A DNA stretch of 64,000 bases from Mesorhizobium sp. M9A.F.Ca.ET.002.03.1.2 (lineage in GTDB: Bacteria; Pseudomonadota; Alphaproteobacteria; Rhizobiales; Rhizobiaceae): contig NZ_CP034443.1 in NCBI RefSeq assembly GCF_003952365.1, forward strand, positions 6,255,001 through 6,319,000, given 5' to 3'. Shown here one piece after another: positions 33,393 to 41,314 of this stretch. Both the position numbers and the translations under genes were made by a program. Position 1 is the stretch's first letter, and the number at the start of each line of letters is the position of its first letter. The notes under the pieces were generated by a model. The model made no database searches and was not told the origin of the DNA. It saw only the letters and a program-made list of their open reading frames with translations.

Positions 33393-34203
33393 CTACTGGT
33401 GCGGCATCGTGATGCCGGCCGCGGTCGGCGGCAGCGTGGTCGGTGCCTGCCAATTAACGTCGACTTTGCCCGACGCGGTCAGCCCTTGCGGGAGAAAGGC
33501 GGCCTGATCGAGCCTAACGACAAGGACGTAGTCACGGCGCTGTCCTGTCGGTGTGATCTGGATCGACCCCTTCTGTCCCAGCGTTGTAGGGATCTTGCCC
33601 TTGGTCAGTTCCAACTTGAACCACAGGGGGACCGTACCTGAAAACACCGGCGTGACGACATGGGCGAGCATGTAGATCGGCTGCGTGAGCCGCACATGGT
33701 AGGTTGTGCTGTCGCCATTGGGCGTATCAAGCGATGTCGACCCCGTCGCCGACTTCGCGCCCAAGGTAACCAGCGCGCCGCCGATTGGAATGGTGCCGCT
33801 TATCTTGCAGAACTCTACTTTGCCGCCGACCACTAAGCCGGCAAGGCCAAGTGTATTTTGAATGCGAAAAGCGAGGCCGTCATTCTCATTCCAGCTGTGA
33901 TCGATATGATCGACGTGGAGCGCGCCGTAGAAAGCTTCGTTGAATGCCGGCACAACCTCGAAACCAATGCGACCTGGAAGCGGCCAAGGGCAATCGGTCC
34001 AAGTTCGAGCGATATAGCCCGAGTAGCCGTACGATTGATCGTCATCGTGCGATCGTTAAATCCAAGATTGTTGAATGCCTCGATCGTGTCTTCGATTGGC
34101 CTTCCGTGACGTCGAACTGGACATCCTGGCCTGCGCGCCCGCGGTACGGTGCCGCCATTCTTGAAGTGACCAGTGTAGCGCTCGCGGGGAAATAGGAAGC
34201 CAT
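33393..34203 (-). pseudogene. Unrecognised protein gene with two frameshifts
   Basis: Three minus-strand frames chain into one protein: MASYFPASATLVTSRMAAPYRG, then TIEAFNNLGFNDRTMTINRTA, then VVPAFNEAFYGALHVDHIDHSW and a long beta-rich C-terminal part ending GITMPHQ. Frame changes fall near 34105 and 33985. The last segment (186 residues) is uninterrupted and rich in Val, Thr and Gly. I do not recognise the family. The frameshifts make it probably non-functional. Confidence 0.5.
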
Positions 34204-34259
34204 CGCTGCCGATTTAGTATTTCTGAAGGTCGGATTATAGTCTTTGCAGGCCATCTCGC

Positions 34260-34770
34260 TCAGAATAATTCGCGGCGGAGGGCACGTAGCAAAGATGGGT
34301 TCGCAAGCTCGATCAACGGCATCTTCTCTGTCGAAACGCCAACAGTGACGCGCAGTAGAACCGCGAAGGCGTGACGAACGAGATCGAGAGAGTGATCGTC
34401 GGCCCAATAGTCGCTGGACGGTCTCTTGCGCGTTCTCGCCCAAGTTGGTGGCACGCCATGAGCGATGTCATTCCTGATCGCAAATGCAAGACTGGCCGCA
34501 TTGGACCATGTCTGAAGAAGGGTGCGCTCGTCTCCCGCTGGCAGCGGTTGACGCGAATGTTTCAAGCATCCCGATCAAATCAGAGATCATCTTCGCGTCG
34601 GTCTCGGGTCGAATGCCCTTTGGATTGACGCCCTTGAGCTTCCACAACGCCGCTCCAGGTGATGTTCGATGCTGGCGGCGAAGATGATGATCGGCGCAAT
34701 GCGCTGGCCAACCAGCGGCTTCAACCCAAGCCGCTCTTCGAGGGTATCGGCCCTTCCATAGGTCATTCGC
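34260..34770 (-). pseudogene. HEPN-like protein gene, frameshifted
   Basis: Chained frames give LKPLVGQRIAPIIIFAASIEHHLE, then LKGVNPKGIRPETDAKMISDLIGMLETF, then LLQTWSNAASLAFAIRNDIAHG and a helical tail. The RNDIAH segment is the Rx4H motif of HEPN ribonuclease or nucleotide-binding domains, which occur in toxins and defence proteins. Two frame changes (near 34650 and 34540) break the gene. The HEPN assignment is from the motif and helical character only. Confidence 0.45.
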
Positions 34771-34789
34771 GATCTCGCGACACCTTGCC

Positions 34790-35003
34790 CGGGGCGGACC
34801 ATACATTTTTGCGGCAGCATCCTTCAAGATCCATTGTCGAGCATCCGCTCCGCCGGCAGCTTCTTGAGCCGCGCGTTCTCGTCCTCCAGCGCCGTCAGGG
34901 GACGGGCGTCGGACAATTCCATCCCGCCAAACTTCGCCTTGAACTTATAGAAGGTCGCTGCCGAAATGCCGTGCTTGCGGCAAAAGTCCGCCGTATTCGC
35001 ACC
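34790..35003 (-). pseudogene. IS3-family OrfA fragment
   Basis: The minus strand encodes TADFCRKHGISAATFYKFKAKFGGM, the helix-turn-helix of IS3-family OrfA proteins, followed by the leucine-zipper-like segment LTALEDENARLKKL and MLDN. The N-terminus is missing, and a one-base shift near 34825 precedes the expected LKDAAAK. It is inactive. Confidence 0.8.
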
Positions 35004-35049
35004 GAGAATGTCTCGGGGCTTGAAGATCGATCAATCGAACCAACGTTGT

Positions 35050-35136
35050 GGATAGGTGGCAGAGCGGTCGATTGCGCATCCCTGATAAGGAGGTGGACCT
35101 TCATCGGTCTCGTGGGTTCGAACCCCGCCCTGAATT
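35050..35136 (+). tRNA. Class II (Ser-type) tRNA-like sequence with GAT in the anticodon position; possibly decayed
   Basis: The sequence folds by eye as a tRNA with a long variable arm. The D arm is GCA/TGC with a GAGCGGTCGAT loop, the anticodon loop is CTGATAA, the variable arm is GGACC/GGTCT, and the T arm is GTGGG-TTCGAAC-CCCGC. The body matches tRNA-Ser. With T33 in place, the anticodon reads GAT, which is the isoleucine anticodon. The anticodon stem has one mismatch, and the 7-bp acceptor has two mismatches plus wobbles. A strong hairpin follows. Either it is a decayed tRNA-Ser, or a serine-type tRNA with a foreign anticodon. No CCA is encoded. Confidence 0.55.
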
Positions 35137-35142
35137 AGAAAA

Positions 35143-35170
35143 GCCCGCTCCTGGATTCAGTCGAGCGGGC
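35143..35170 (+). terminator. Hairpin after the tRNA-like sequence
   Basis: GCCCGCTC and GAGCGGGC form a perfect 8-bp stem around a 12-base loop, followed at a short distance by T-richer sequence (TATTTTGTTTT). It fits a transcription terminator for the tRNA-like unit. Confidence 0.65.
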
Positions 35171-35658
35171 CCTTAAAGGCTATTTTGTTTTCGGCTATGG
35201 TCCGCGGGTCACTTCGATGTCGACCGTCCGGATGGGCCCATTTCCCTTGCGTTTTGGCCCTTCGACATTCTGCTGTTTGAAGACATTGGAAACATCATTT
35301 CCGTTTGACCCTCAACCCGCTTGCGGCCAAGCTTTTGTGGCGAAACAGCCGGCTGTCTTCCTACTTCCGGAAGATCTATCATCCCCCAGGCGTTCGACGG
35401 GCGTCTTCTAAATCTGGACTTTAGGAACTTGCTTTGAGCGCGGGCCGACCTCACCCTCGGATGCAGCCTCTCTCAGCATCGGTGCCGTTGGTGGATCAAG
35501 GCAAACCAAAACGCCAATCTCTGCGCTCTCCAGTTTGTGGATGGCGTCGACGCCAACGTGCAGTCCACCTTTTCGGACACAACCAGTTCGCCGGAAACCA
35601 AACTCCTTGGCGCTCTTCTGAATGAGGCCAAAACTGCTTCATGTCTGTCAAACCGGCG
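35171..35658. other. 488-bp stretch without a supported gene
   Basis: Short frames exist on both strands (for example minus strand 35209-35454), but two overlapping frames compete there and neither shows a known motif or ribosome site. Nothing else stands out. Confidence 0.4.
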
Positions 35659-35799
35659 CTATTTCTTTTTTTTCACCCTTTGCGTAAGAGCGGATCCCGC
35701 GACCGATTTGACTGCCTTTGAGGAGCTGTTAGAACGAAGCAACTTGGATGCCGTCGAAGCAACTTTCTTGCTCGTAGTCTCATTGGGTTTCTTCGCCAT
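35659..35799 (-). CDS. Small basic protein (46 aa)
   Basis: The open frame starts MAKKPNETTSKK with GGGGAAAA a few bases ahead. It is rich in Lys, Ser and Ala with the segment KAVKSVAGSALTQ and a poly-Lys end. Small proteins ending in a similar SxAGSALTQ-Lys pattern are common in alphaproteobacterial islands, but I know of no assigned function. It partly overlaps the end of a longer minus-strand frame. Confidence 0.55.
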   Translation of the reverse strand: MAKKPNETTSKKVASTASKLLRSNSSSKAVKSVAGSALTQRVKKKK

Positions 35800-36410
35800 T
35801 GGTTTTCCCCGCGCGGTTGAGTCGGAGTAATACGCATTGTGATGCGTCTGCAATCAACTGCCGGAGAGCACTGTCCCCAACTTTCATTTTCCAACACTCG
35901 GTCCGGTTCCGCAAACAACCAAGCGGAGCAGGAACTATGCTCGCCTTCATTGCCTTTCACCTTTTGTCGGTCGGCATCGGCTGTTCTGCCGTCCTCCGTG
36001 ATCAGCCACGCTAAGGCACGCAGGAATTCGAAATATGCGAGCACATCTTCGATGAAGATGTTGGCGATGCAACGTTTCTCATCACAGTATTTGACAAGGT
36101 AGCCGTTGCGACCGCCGAGCCTGCTGCCGTTTAACCAAAGACCAAGTCTCGCTGTCCATGTCGGCAATCTCTCATGATTGGTGAGATCGGCGACGGCGTA
36201 ACTGCGAAGCCGGCGGCGCTTCGCGTCCTCGGCTGTGAGCGTGATCTCGCGGCGCTTCGCCTCCGCCGCGATCTAGCCGCGCCGGCCGATTAACGCGTCA
36301 ATTGGCGCAAGGTCATTGTCAGCGCGCAGCTTGAGATATTCGAGCATCGAGAAGCCTGCAGCAAGGATCGCCTGTCGGACCTTATGCAGCGCCTGCTCGA
36401 TGGATCCCAT
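35673..36410 (-). pseudogene. Hypothetical gene interrupted by an in-frame TAG
   Basis: One minus-strand frame runs from ATG at 36410 (GSIEQALHKVRQAILAAGF) to 35673, broken only by a TAG at 36273-36275 between IGRRG and IAAEAKRREITL. The part after the stop is continuous (GGRNGYLVKYCDEKRCIANIFIEDVLAYF). No family is recognised, and the last 120 bases overlap the small basic protein gene in another frame, so the true end may be earlier. It is either a nonsense-mutated gene or two unrelated frames. Confidence 0.35.
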
Positions 36411-36561
36411 TGGTGGTGCGGTCCTGACATAATCCGCAGTGAAATGCCCTTGAGTCTTCACGTCAGTAGGCGAGGATACGTGGTCGCAATTGAGGGCTGT
36501 ACGAAACCTCGAAAAGTTGCGCGATTGTTGGCCAGTAAGGCAATCCATCCCGGTCACGCAA

Positions 36562-36921
36562 ATGGTCAAACGGCAGCAGTCTTCCGAGGTCGATAAATTC
36601 AAGGGCATCGAAATTGGGCAGCCGGATCCACTTCTGGTTCTACCACACATCGCGTCGCGTCGAGTAGTGCGAACTGTTCGCCGGTCGCAGCTGCGAGAAA
36701 TCGTTCCCCTGTCTGATACGACCGTCTATGAGATGGAACAGCGTGGCGAGTTCCCACGACGCTTCAATCTCACCGCCCGCTGTGTTGTTTGGGACTTGGC
36801 AGAAGTCGAAGCGTGGATCGAGGAGCGGCGGAATGCGTCATCTGTCGGAAAAATCAAGACCAAGCCTGCGCCTGACGTAAGACTACGAAAGGCAAGACCC
36901 GTCAAATCGGATCAAGGATAA
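36562..36921 (+). CDS. AlpA-family regulator, candidate excisionase
   Basis: The C-terminal 85 residues carry the AlpA/MerR-like winged helix: RRSQLREIVPLSDTTVYEMEQRGEFPRRFNL followed by VVWDLAEVEAWIEERR. Such proteins act as recombination directionality factors or phage regulators. The gene is convergent with the integrase and overlaps its 3' end by 20 bp, the usual place for an excision factor. The start is uncertain: ATG 36562 has no clear ribosome site, and the frame is open from 36490. No bases separate it from the integrase's end, so both belong to one recombination module. Confidence 0.75.
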   Translation: MVKRQQSSEVDKFKGIEIGQPDPLLVLPHIASRRVVRTVRRSQLREIVPLSDTTVYEMEQRGEFPRRFNLTARCVVWDLAEVEAWIEERRNASSVGKIKTKPAPDVRLRKARPVKSDQG

Positions 36922-38155
36922 CCGCTGCCTCTGCAGGCGGCTGGAGTCTGGGCGTGTGCTTTTTGCCTGCCGCCCACGCATCGACCATGTCCGCCCATTC
37001 CTGCAGCATATGACGACGCTGCGGCTCATATTCAGCTCTGTTGTAGACACCTCGAGAGGACCGCCTGTCGTCGTGGGCAAGGCATTTCTCAATCCAGTCG
37101 CGATTAAATCCGATCTCGTTCAGGAGTGTTGAGCCGGTGCGCCGAAGGTCGTGCACTGTGAAAGGCGCGAGCGGAAAGTCTTGCTGCTTTGCCCGCTCGA
37201 CAATCGCCGCGGTTACCCGATTGAACGTCGCGCGCGACATGGGCTCATCGGCATCGTAGCGGGACGGCAGCACATATCGGGAGTTCGCCGCACAAGTCTT
37301 GAGCGCGATCATGATATCGAGGGATTGCTGTGACAGGTAGACGTTATGCGGCTTCTTCCGCTTCATTCGCTCTTTTGGGATGCTCCAGACGGCGTTCTCG
37401 AAATCGACCTCGTCCCAAGTCGCCTCGAGTAGTTCACTCTTTCGGACCATCGTGAGCAGGATGAACTTTAGGCCGACCCGAATCGTCGGCAGCGTCGGCA
37501 CGTTTTCCAACTCTTTCAGCATTATCCGGATTTCTGCAGGCGACAGAGCGCGGTCTTTCGCCTCGAACGTGGCAATTGAGGCTGGTCCCACCTCGTCCGC
37601 AGGGTTGGCGATCTTCTCGCCGTGCAGAATGGCGTAGCTATAGATCTGCTTCACGACATCGCGGATATGGACGGCGGTTGCCGGCGCACCACGATCCCTC
37701 ACCTTTGCGCAGAGCGCCCGCAAGTCGTCAGGTGTTATTTCGGTTAGGAGTCTTTTTTCCCAAATCGGCAAAATGTCGCGATCGAAAATAGCCTTGCGCA
37801 TCGAGCGGGTGCTATCCGCCATCTTCGCTTCCTTTAACCAGCGCTTGCCTTGATCCCCGAAGCTCGCCGTGCCTGACAGGCGACGCTTCTCGCGCTGCTT
37901 TTCTTGCGCCGGCGACTTTCCGGCTGCCACCATTTTTCGCGCGGCAAGGCAGCGGTCGCGTGCCTCTGCCAGCGTGAGACCTCCGTTCCCATATCGGCCC
38001 AGCGTCACAGTCTCTCTCCGACCATTGGTCCGGTAGTCGTACCGAAACGCAATCTGCCCAGTCGGAGACACCGCAGCGTACATACCGTCACGGTCGGCAA
38101 CTTTGTACATTTTGTCTTTCGGTTTCAGCCGCTTAAGGGCAATATCTGTTAACAT
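36902..38155 (-). CDS. P4-type tyrosine recombinase (guaA-site integrase, IntG-like)
   Basis: The protein has the N-terminal DUF4102-type arm-binding domain (LTDIALKRLKPKDKMYKVADRDG) and a C-terminal catalytic domain. Numbered from an in-frame ATG at 38176, catalytic residues are Arg245 (MVRKSELL), His342-x2-Arg345 (HDLRRTGSTLL), His368 and the nucleophile Tyr378 (RGVYNRAEY). The start at 38155 (MLTDIALK) fits the family better than 38176. Only about 320 bp separate it from the 3' end of guaA, the typical placement of an integrase that recombines into that gene. In Mesorhizobium tripartite ICEs, IntG is known to use the guaA 3' end; identity with IntG is inferred from position. Confidence 0.88.
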   Translation of the reverse strand: MLTDIALKRLKPKDKMYKVADRDGMYAAVSPTGQIAFRYDYRTNGRRETVTLGRYGNGGLTLAEARDRCLAARKMVAAGKSPAQEKQREKRRLSGTASFGDQGKRWLKEAKMADSTRSMRKAIFDRDILPIWEKRLLTEITPDDLRALCAKVRDRGAPATAVHIRDVVKQIYSYAILHGEKIANPADEVGPASIATFEAKDRALSPAEIRIMLKELENVPTLPTIRVGLKFILLTMVRKSELLEATWDEVDFENAVWSIPKERMKRKKPHNVYLSQQSLDIMIALKTCAANSRYVLPSRYDADEPMSRATFNRVTAAIVERAKQQDFPLAPFTVHDLRRTGSTLLNEIGFNRDWIEKCLAHDDRRSSRGVYNRAEYEPQRRHMLQEWADMVDAWAAGKKHTPRLQPPAEAAVILDPI

Positions 38156-38197
38156 AATGACAGAGGATCGGATCACAACTTGGGTTTCTCGGCCGCC

Positions 38198-38392
38198 AAT
38201 TTTACCGTCATTAATTTTACCGTCAACTGTTAGGAACGATCATTGTATTTCAATGCTTTGATGGGCAAGAAGTGAGTGCGCTTGCAATCGGCGGGACGAC
38301 GGTATTGCATGGCAGGAAAGAGAACGCTGAAACGCATGCCGTCAAATTTACCGCCAAATGATTCCGCTTCCAGGCGATAGATGGCGATAGAT
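38198..38392. repeat. Direct repeats between integrase and guaA, candidate arm-type sites
   Basis: AATTTTACCGTCA occurs at 38198-38210 and 38213-38225, 15 bp apart, with a related AAATTTACCGCCA at 38344-38356. A tandem pair GGCGATAGAT stands at 38373-38392. Spacing and location beside the integrase promoter and the putative core site suggest arm-type integrase or excisionase binding sites. Confidence 0.55.
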
Positions 38393-38459
38393 GCAGTAAG
38401 GAAAACACACTTATTTCAGAGGCTTATACAACTCTGATCGATACTTACCGAAAGCTAGC

Positions 38460-38520
38460 TAATGATGCACCTTTATTCCCACTCGATTGTGCCCGGCGGC
38501 TTGCTCGTCACGTCGTAGAC
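38460..38520. other. Putative attachment-site region at the 3' end of guaA
   Basis: The guaA coding end lies directly against integrase-side DNA. Islands entering guaA usually reconstitute its last codons, so the crossover core should lie within the final tens of bases of the gene. No second copy of this sequence is visible in the window, so the other island end must be outside and the core cannot be delimited here. Confidence 0.45.
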
Positions 38521-40035
38521 GACGCGGTTGATGCCGCGCACTTCGTTGATGATGCGGGTGGCAGCAGTGCCCAGGAACGCCATGTCGTAGTGGTAGAAGT
38601 CCGCCGTCATGCCGTCGACCGAGGTGACGGCGCGCAGCGCGCAGACGAATTCATAGGTGCGGCCATCACCCATCACGCCGACGGTCTGCACCGGCAGCAG
38701 CACGGCGAAGGCCTGCCAGATGGCGTCGTAGAGGCCGGCCTTGCGGATCTCGTCGAGATAGATGGCGTCGGCCTCGCGCAGGATCTGCAGTTTCTCACGG
38801 GTGATGCCGCCAGGGCAGCGGATGGCGAGACCGGGACCGGGAAACGGATGCCGGCCGATGAAGCTCTCAGGCAGGCCGAGTTCCTTGCCGAGCGCCCTCA
38901 CCTCGTCCTTGAACAGTTCGCGCAGCGGCTCGACCAGCTGCATGTTCATGCGCTCGGGCAGGCCGCCGACATTGTGGTGCGACTTGATCGTCACCGAGGG
39001 GCCGCCGGTGAAGGAGACGCTTTCGATGACATCGGGATAGAGCGTGCCCTGTGCCAGGAAATCGGCGCCGCCAAGCTTCTTGGCCTCTTCCTCGAACACC
39101 TCGATGAACAGCCGGCCGATGGTCTTGCGCTTCTTTTCCGGGTCCGATTCGCCTTCCAGCGCGCCAATAAAACGGTCCGAAGCATCGACCAGGATGAGCG
39201 GCAGATTGTAGTGCTGGCGAAACATTTCGACCACGCCTGCCGCCTCGTCCTTGCGCATCAGCCCGTGGTCGACAAGGATGCAGGTGAGCTGGTCGCCGAC
39301 CGCCTCATGGATCAGCAGCGCGGCGACCGAGGAATCGACGCCGCCCGACAGCGCGCAGATGACCTTGCCCTTGCCGACCTGTCTGCGGATCGTCTCGACC
39401 GCATGCTCGCGGTAGGCGCGCATGGTCCAGTCGCCTTCGATGCCGGCGATGTTGTGGACGAAGTTCCGCAGCAGCCGGGCGCCGTCCGGCGTGTGCACGA
39501 CTTCGGGGTGGAACATGATGCCGTACATCTTGCGCTCGACATCGCCGAAGATGGCGAAGGGCGAGCCTTCCGATTTTCCGAACACCTCGAACCCCTCGGG
39601 CAAGGAGATGACGCGATCGCCGTGGCTCATCCACACCTGATGGCGCTGACCGGGCGCCCACAGGCCCTCGAACAGCGGGCTGTCCTTCTCGATCTCGACG
39701 AAGGCACGGCCGAATTCGCGATGGTCGGAGCTTTCGGCGACGCCGCCCATCTGCACGCACATCGCCATCTGGCCATAGCAAATGCCAAGCACCGGCACGC
39801 CGGCGTCGAAAACGATCTGCGGCGCGCGCGGGCTGCCGATGTCGCTGGTCGAGGCCGGGCCGCCGGACAGGATCACCGCCTTGGGGTTGATGCGCTTGAA
39901 CGCCGCTTCGGCCGACTGGAACGGCACGATCTCGGAAAAGACGCCGGCCTCGCGGATGCGCCTGGCGATGAGCTGCGTGAACTGGCTGCCGAAATCGACA
40001 ATCAGGACGGTGTCTGGATGATTGGCTGTCTTCAT
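38473..40035 (-). CDS. guaA: GMP synthase (glutamine-hydrolysing)
   Basis: The 520-aa enzyme converts XMP to GMP with ATP and glutamine. The N-terminal class I amidotransferase has the nucleophile Cys in GICYGQM (about residue 86) and His-x-Glu in MFHPEVVH (about 175-177). The synthase domain has the P-loop [12 protein letters not shown] near 228. The C-terminal dimerisation domain ends in the conserved KPPGTIEWE. The gene is complete, so the neighbouring integration event has preserved its end. Its end marks the border of accessory DNA. Confidence 0.97.
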   Translation of the reverse strand: MKTANHPDTVLIVDFGSQFTQLIARRIREAGVFSEIVPFQSAEAAFKRINPKAVILSGGPASTSDIGSPRAPQIVFDAGVPVLGICYGQMAMCVQMGGVAESSDHREFGRAFVEIEKDSPLFEGLWAPGQRHQVWMSHGDRVISLPEGFEVFGKSEGSPFAIFGDVERKMYGIMFHPEVVHTPDGARLLRNFVHNIAGIEGDWTMRAYREHAVETIRRQVGKGKVICALSGGVDSSVAALLIHEAVGDQLTCILVDHGLMRKDEAAGVVEMFRQHYNLPLILVDASDRFIGALEGESDPEKKRKTIGRLFIEVFEEEAKKLGGADFLAQGTLYPDVIESVSFTGGPSVTIKSHHNVGGLPERMNMQLVEPLRELFKDEVRALGKELGLPESFIGRHPFPGPGLAIRCPGGITREKLQILREADAIYLDEIRKAGLYDAIWQAFAVLLPVQTVGVMGDGRTYEFVCALRAVTSVDGMTADFYHYDMAFLGTAATRIINEVRGINRVVYDVTSKPPGTIEWE

Positions 40036-40088
40036 GGCGAGCGTTTAAAGAAAGAAATGAGTCGGCGCAATGGGTCGCGAGGCGTCTC

Positions 40089-40754
40089 TCAATGCGATTG
40101 CGCGTCTTCATGCGATGAATCGAATTTCAGCGCACCGGATCCGATCGCCTGTTCCAGCCGCATGACCGCGTCTGCCAGCTTCTCATCGATGACATGGAGA
40201 TACTCCTTCCAGTCGCCGACATGCCGGAGATCGGCAGCCCCGTCGGAAATGCCGCGCAGGCCGACGAGCGGCACGCCGAACAACTGGCAGGCGCGCAGGC
40301 AGGCGAAGGTCTCCATGTCGACCATGTCCTCGGCAATCGCATCGTAGGCGCTGCCGGAAATGATCGCCGCGCCGGTCGACAGCGTCGCCTCCCTTATATC
40401 AGGAATCCTGAACGGCAGCGTCACCGTCACCGGCAGGTCGAGAAACGGCGTCGCGCCCTTCTCGAAGCCCAATGGCGAGGCATCGATGTCGCGGTAGGCG
40501 ACCGAAACGGCCTGGTAGATTTCCGTCTGTTCCAGTGTCCGGCTGCCCGCCGAACCGAGCGACACGACGAGATCCGGCAGCGCTTTTTCAGATTTCAGCC
40601 GCGACAGCTCCGCGCCCAGCCTAACACCTGCCTCGACCGGCCCCACCCCAGTCATGACAGGCGTGAAGAGCCGCTGCAGATGCGGGCCGTATTCCGCCTC
40701 AGCGGCCATGGCGAAAAGGACATCCCTGCCTGCGATCCGGACGAGATTGCGCAT
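40089..40754 (-). CDS. Phosphorylase-superfamily nucleosidase (MTA/SAH nucleosidase-like)
   Basis: The 221-aa protein has the fold's signatures: MAAEAEYG at the start, SLGSAGS near 65-71, and VDMETFACLRACQLFGVPLVGLRGISDGA with the catalytic Glu and the base-contacting Asp (about 145-173). It would cleave the glycosidic bond of 5'-methylthioadenosine, S-adenosylhomocysteine or a related nucleoside. It follows guaA's start by 54 bp on the same strand side and may be co-transcribed with guaA. Confidence 0.82.
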   Translation of the reverse strand: MRNLVRIAGRDVLFAMAAEAEYGPHLQRLFTPVMTGVGPVEAGVRLGAELSRLKSEKALPDLVVSLGSAGSRTLEQTEIYQAVSVAYRDIDASPLGFEKGATPFLDLPVTVTLPFRIPDIREATLSTGAAIISGSAYDAIAEDMVDMETFACLRACQLFGVPLVGLRGISDGAADLRHVGDWKEYLHVIDEKLADAVMRLEQAIGSGALKFDSSHEDAQSH

Positions 40755-40758
40755 CGGG

Positions 40759-41217
40759 TCAGCCCTGAATGCCGTCGCGGCCGACCACGGTCATCATCGT
40801 CCCGGTCATGGTGGCTATCAGTTTGGCCTCGCCATCGGCGGCGAAGGCATAGGCCTGGCCGTCGGCGACGATGATGGTGCGGCCGGGCTTCGTCACCGAA
40901 CCGCGGAACAGGAAGCGTTCGCCTCTGCCCGGCGCCAGCAGATTGACCTTGAATTCGATGGTCAGCACACTCGAGCTTTCCGGCATCAGCGAGAACGCGG
41001 CATAACCGCAGGCCGAGTCCAGCGCCGTCGAAATGACGCCGGCATGGAGGAAGCCGTGCTGCTGGGTGAGCGCTGCCGAATAGGGCATTTCGATCTCGAT
41101 GATGCCGGGCGTCACCAGCGTCAGCTCGGCGCCGATGGTCGCCATGGCGTTCTGGCGCGCGAAGGACGTCCTGACGCGATCCTCATAGTCGGGGGCGGGT
41201 ACGATCTTTGCTGCCAT
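40759..41217 (-). CDS. PaaI-family hotdog thioesterase
   Basis: The 152-aa single hotdog-fold protein has QQHGFLHAGVISTALDSACGYAA near 69-91, the active-site helix of PaaI-type acyl-CoA thioesterases, and typical later strands (FKVNLLAPGRGE and TKPGRTIIVADGQAYA). The physiological acyl-CoA is unknown. It lies 4 bp upstream of the nucleosidase gene. Confidence 0.85.
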   Translation of the reverse strand: MAAKIVPAPDYEDRVRTSFARQNAMATIGAELTLVTPGIIEIEMPYSAALTQQHGFLHAGVISTALDSACGYAAFSLMPESSSVLTIEFKVNLLAPGRGERFLFRGSVTKPGRTIIVADGQAYAFAADGEAKLIATMTGTMMTVVGRDGIQG

Positions 41218-41314
41218 GGCTTGTCACGCTCCTGTCGGAAAAGCTTATCGCAGAGGCATGAGCGGCAGGCAATCGCTATTGCTGCACTGCAACAATCAGG
41301 TCCGCCGGCATGGC

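Noticed and set aside
38590..40347. Open frame of 585 codons opposite guaA
   Set aside because: Antisense shadow of guaA and the next gene; low-complexity translation without motifs.
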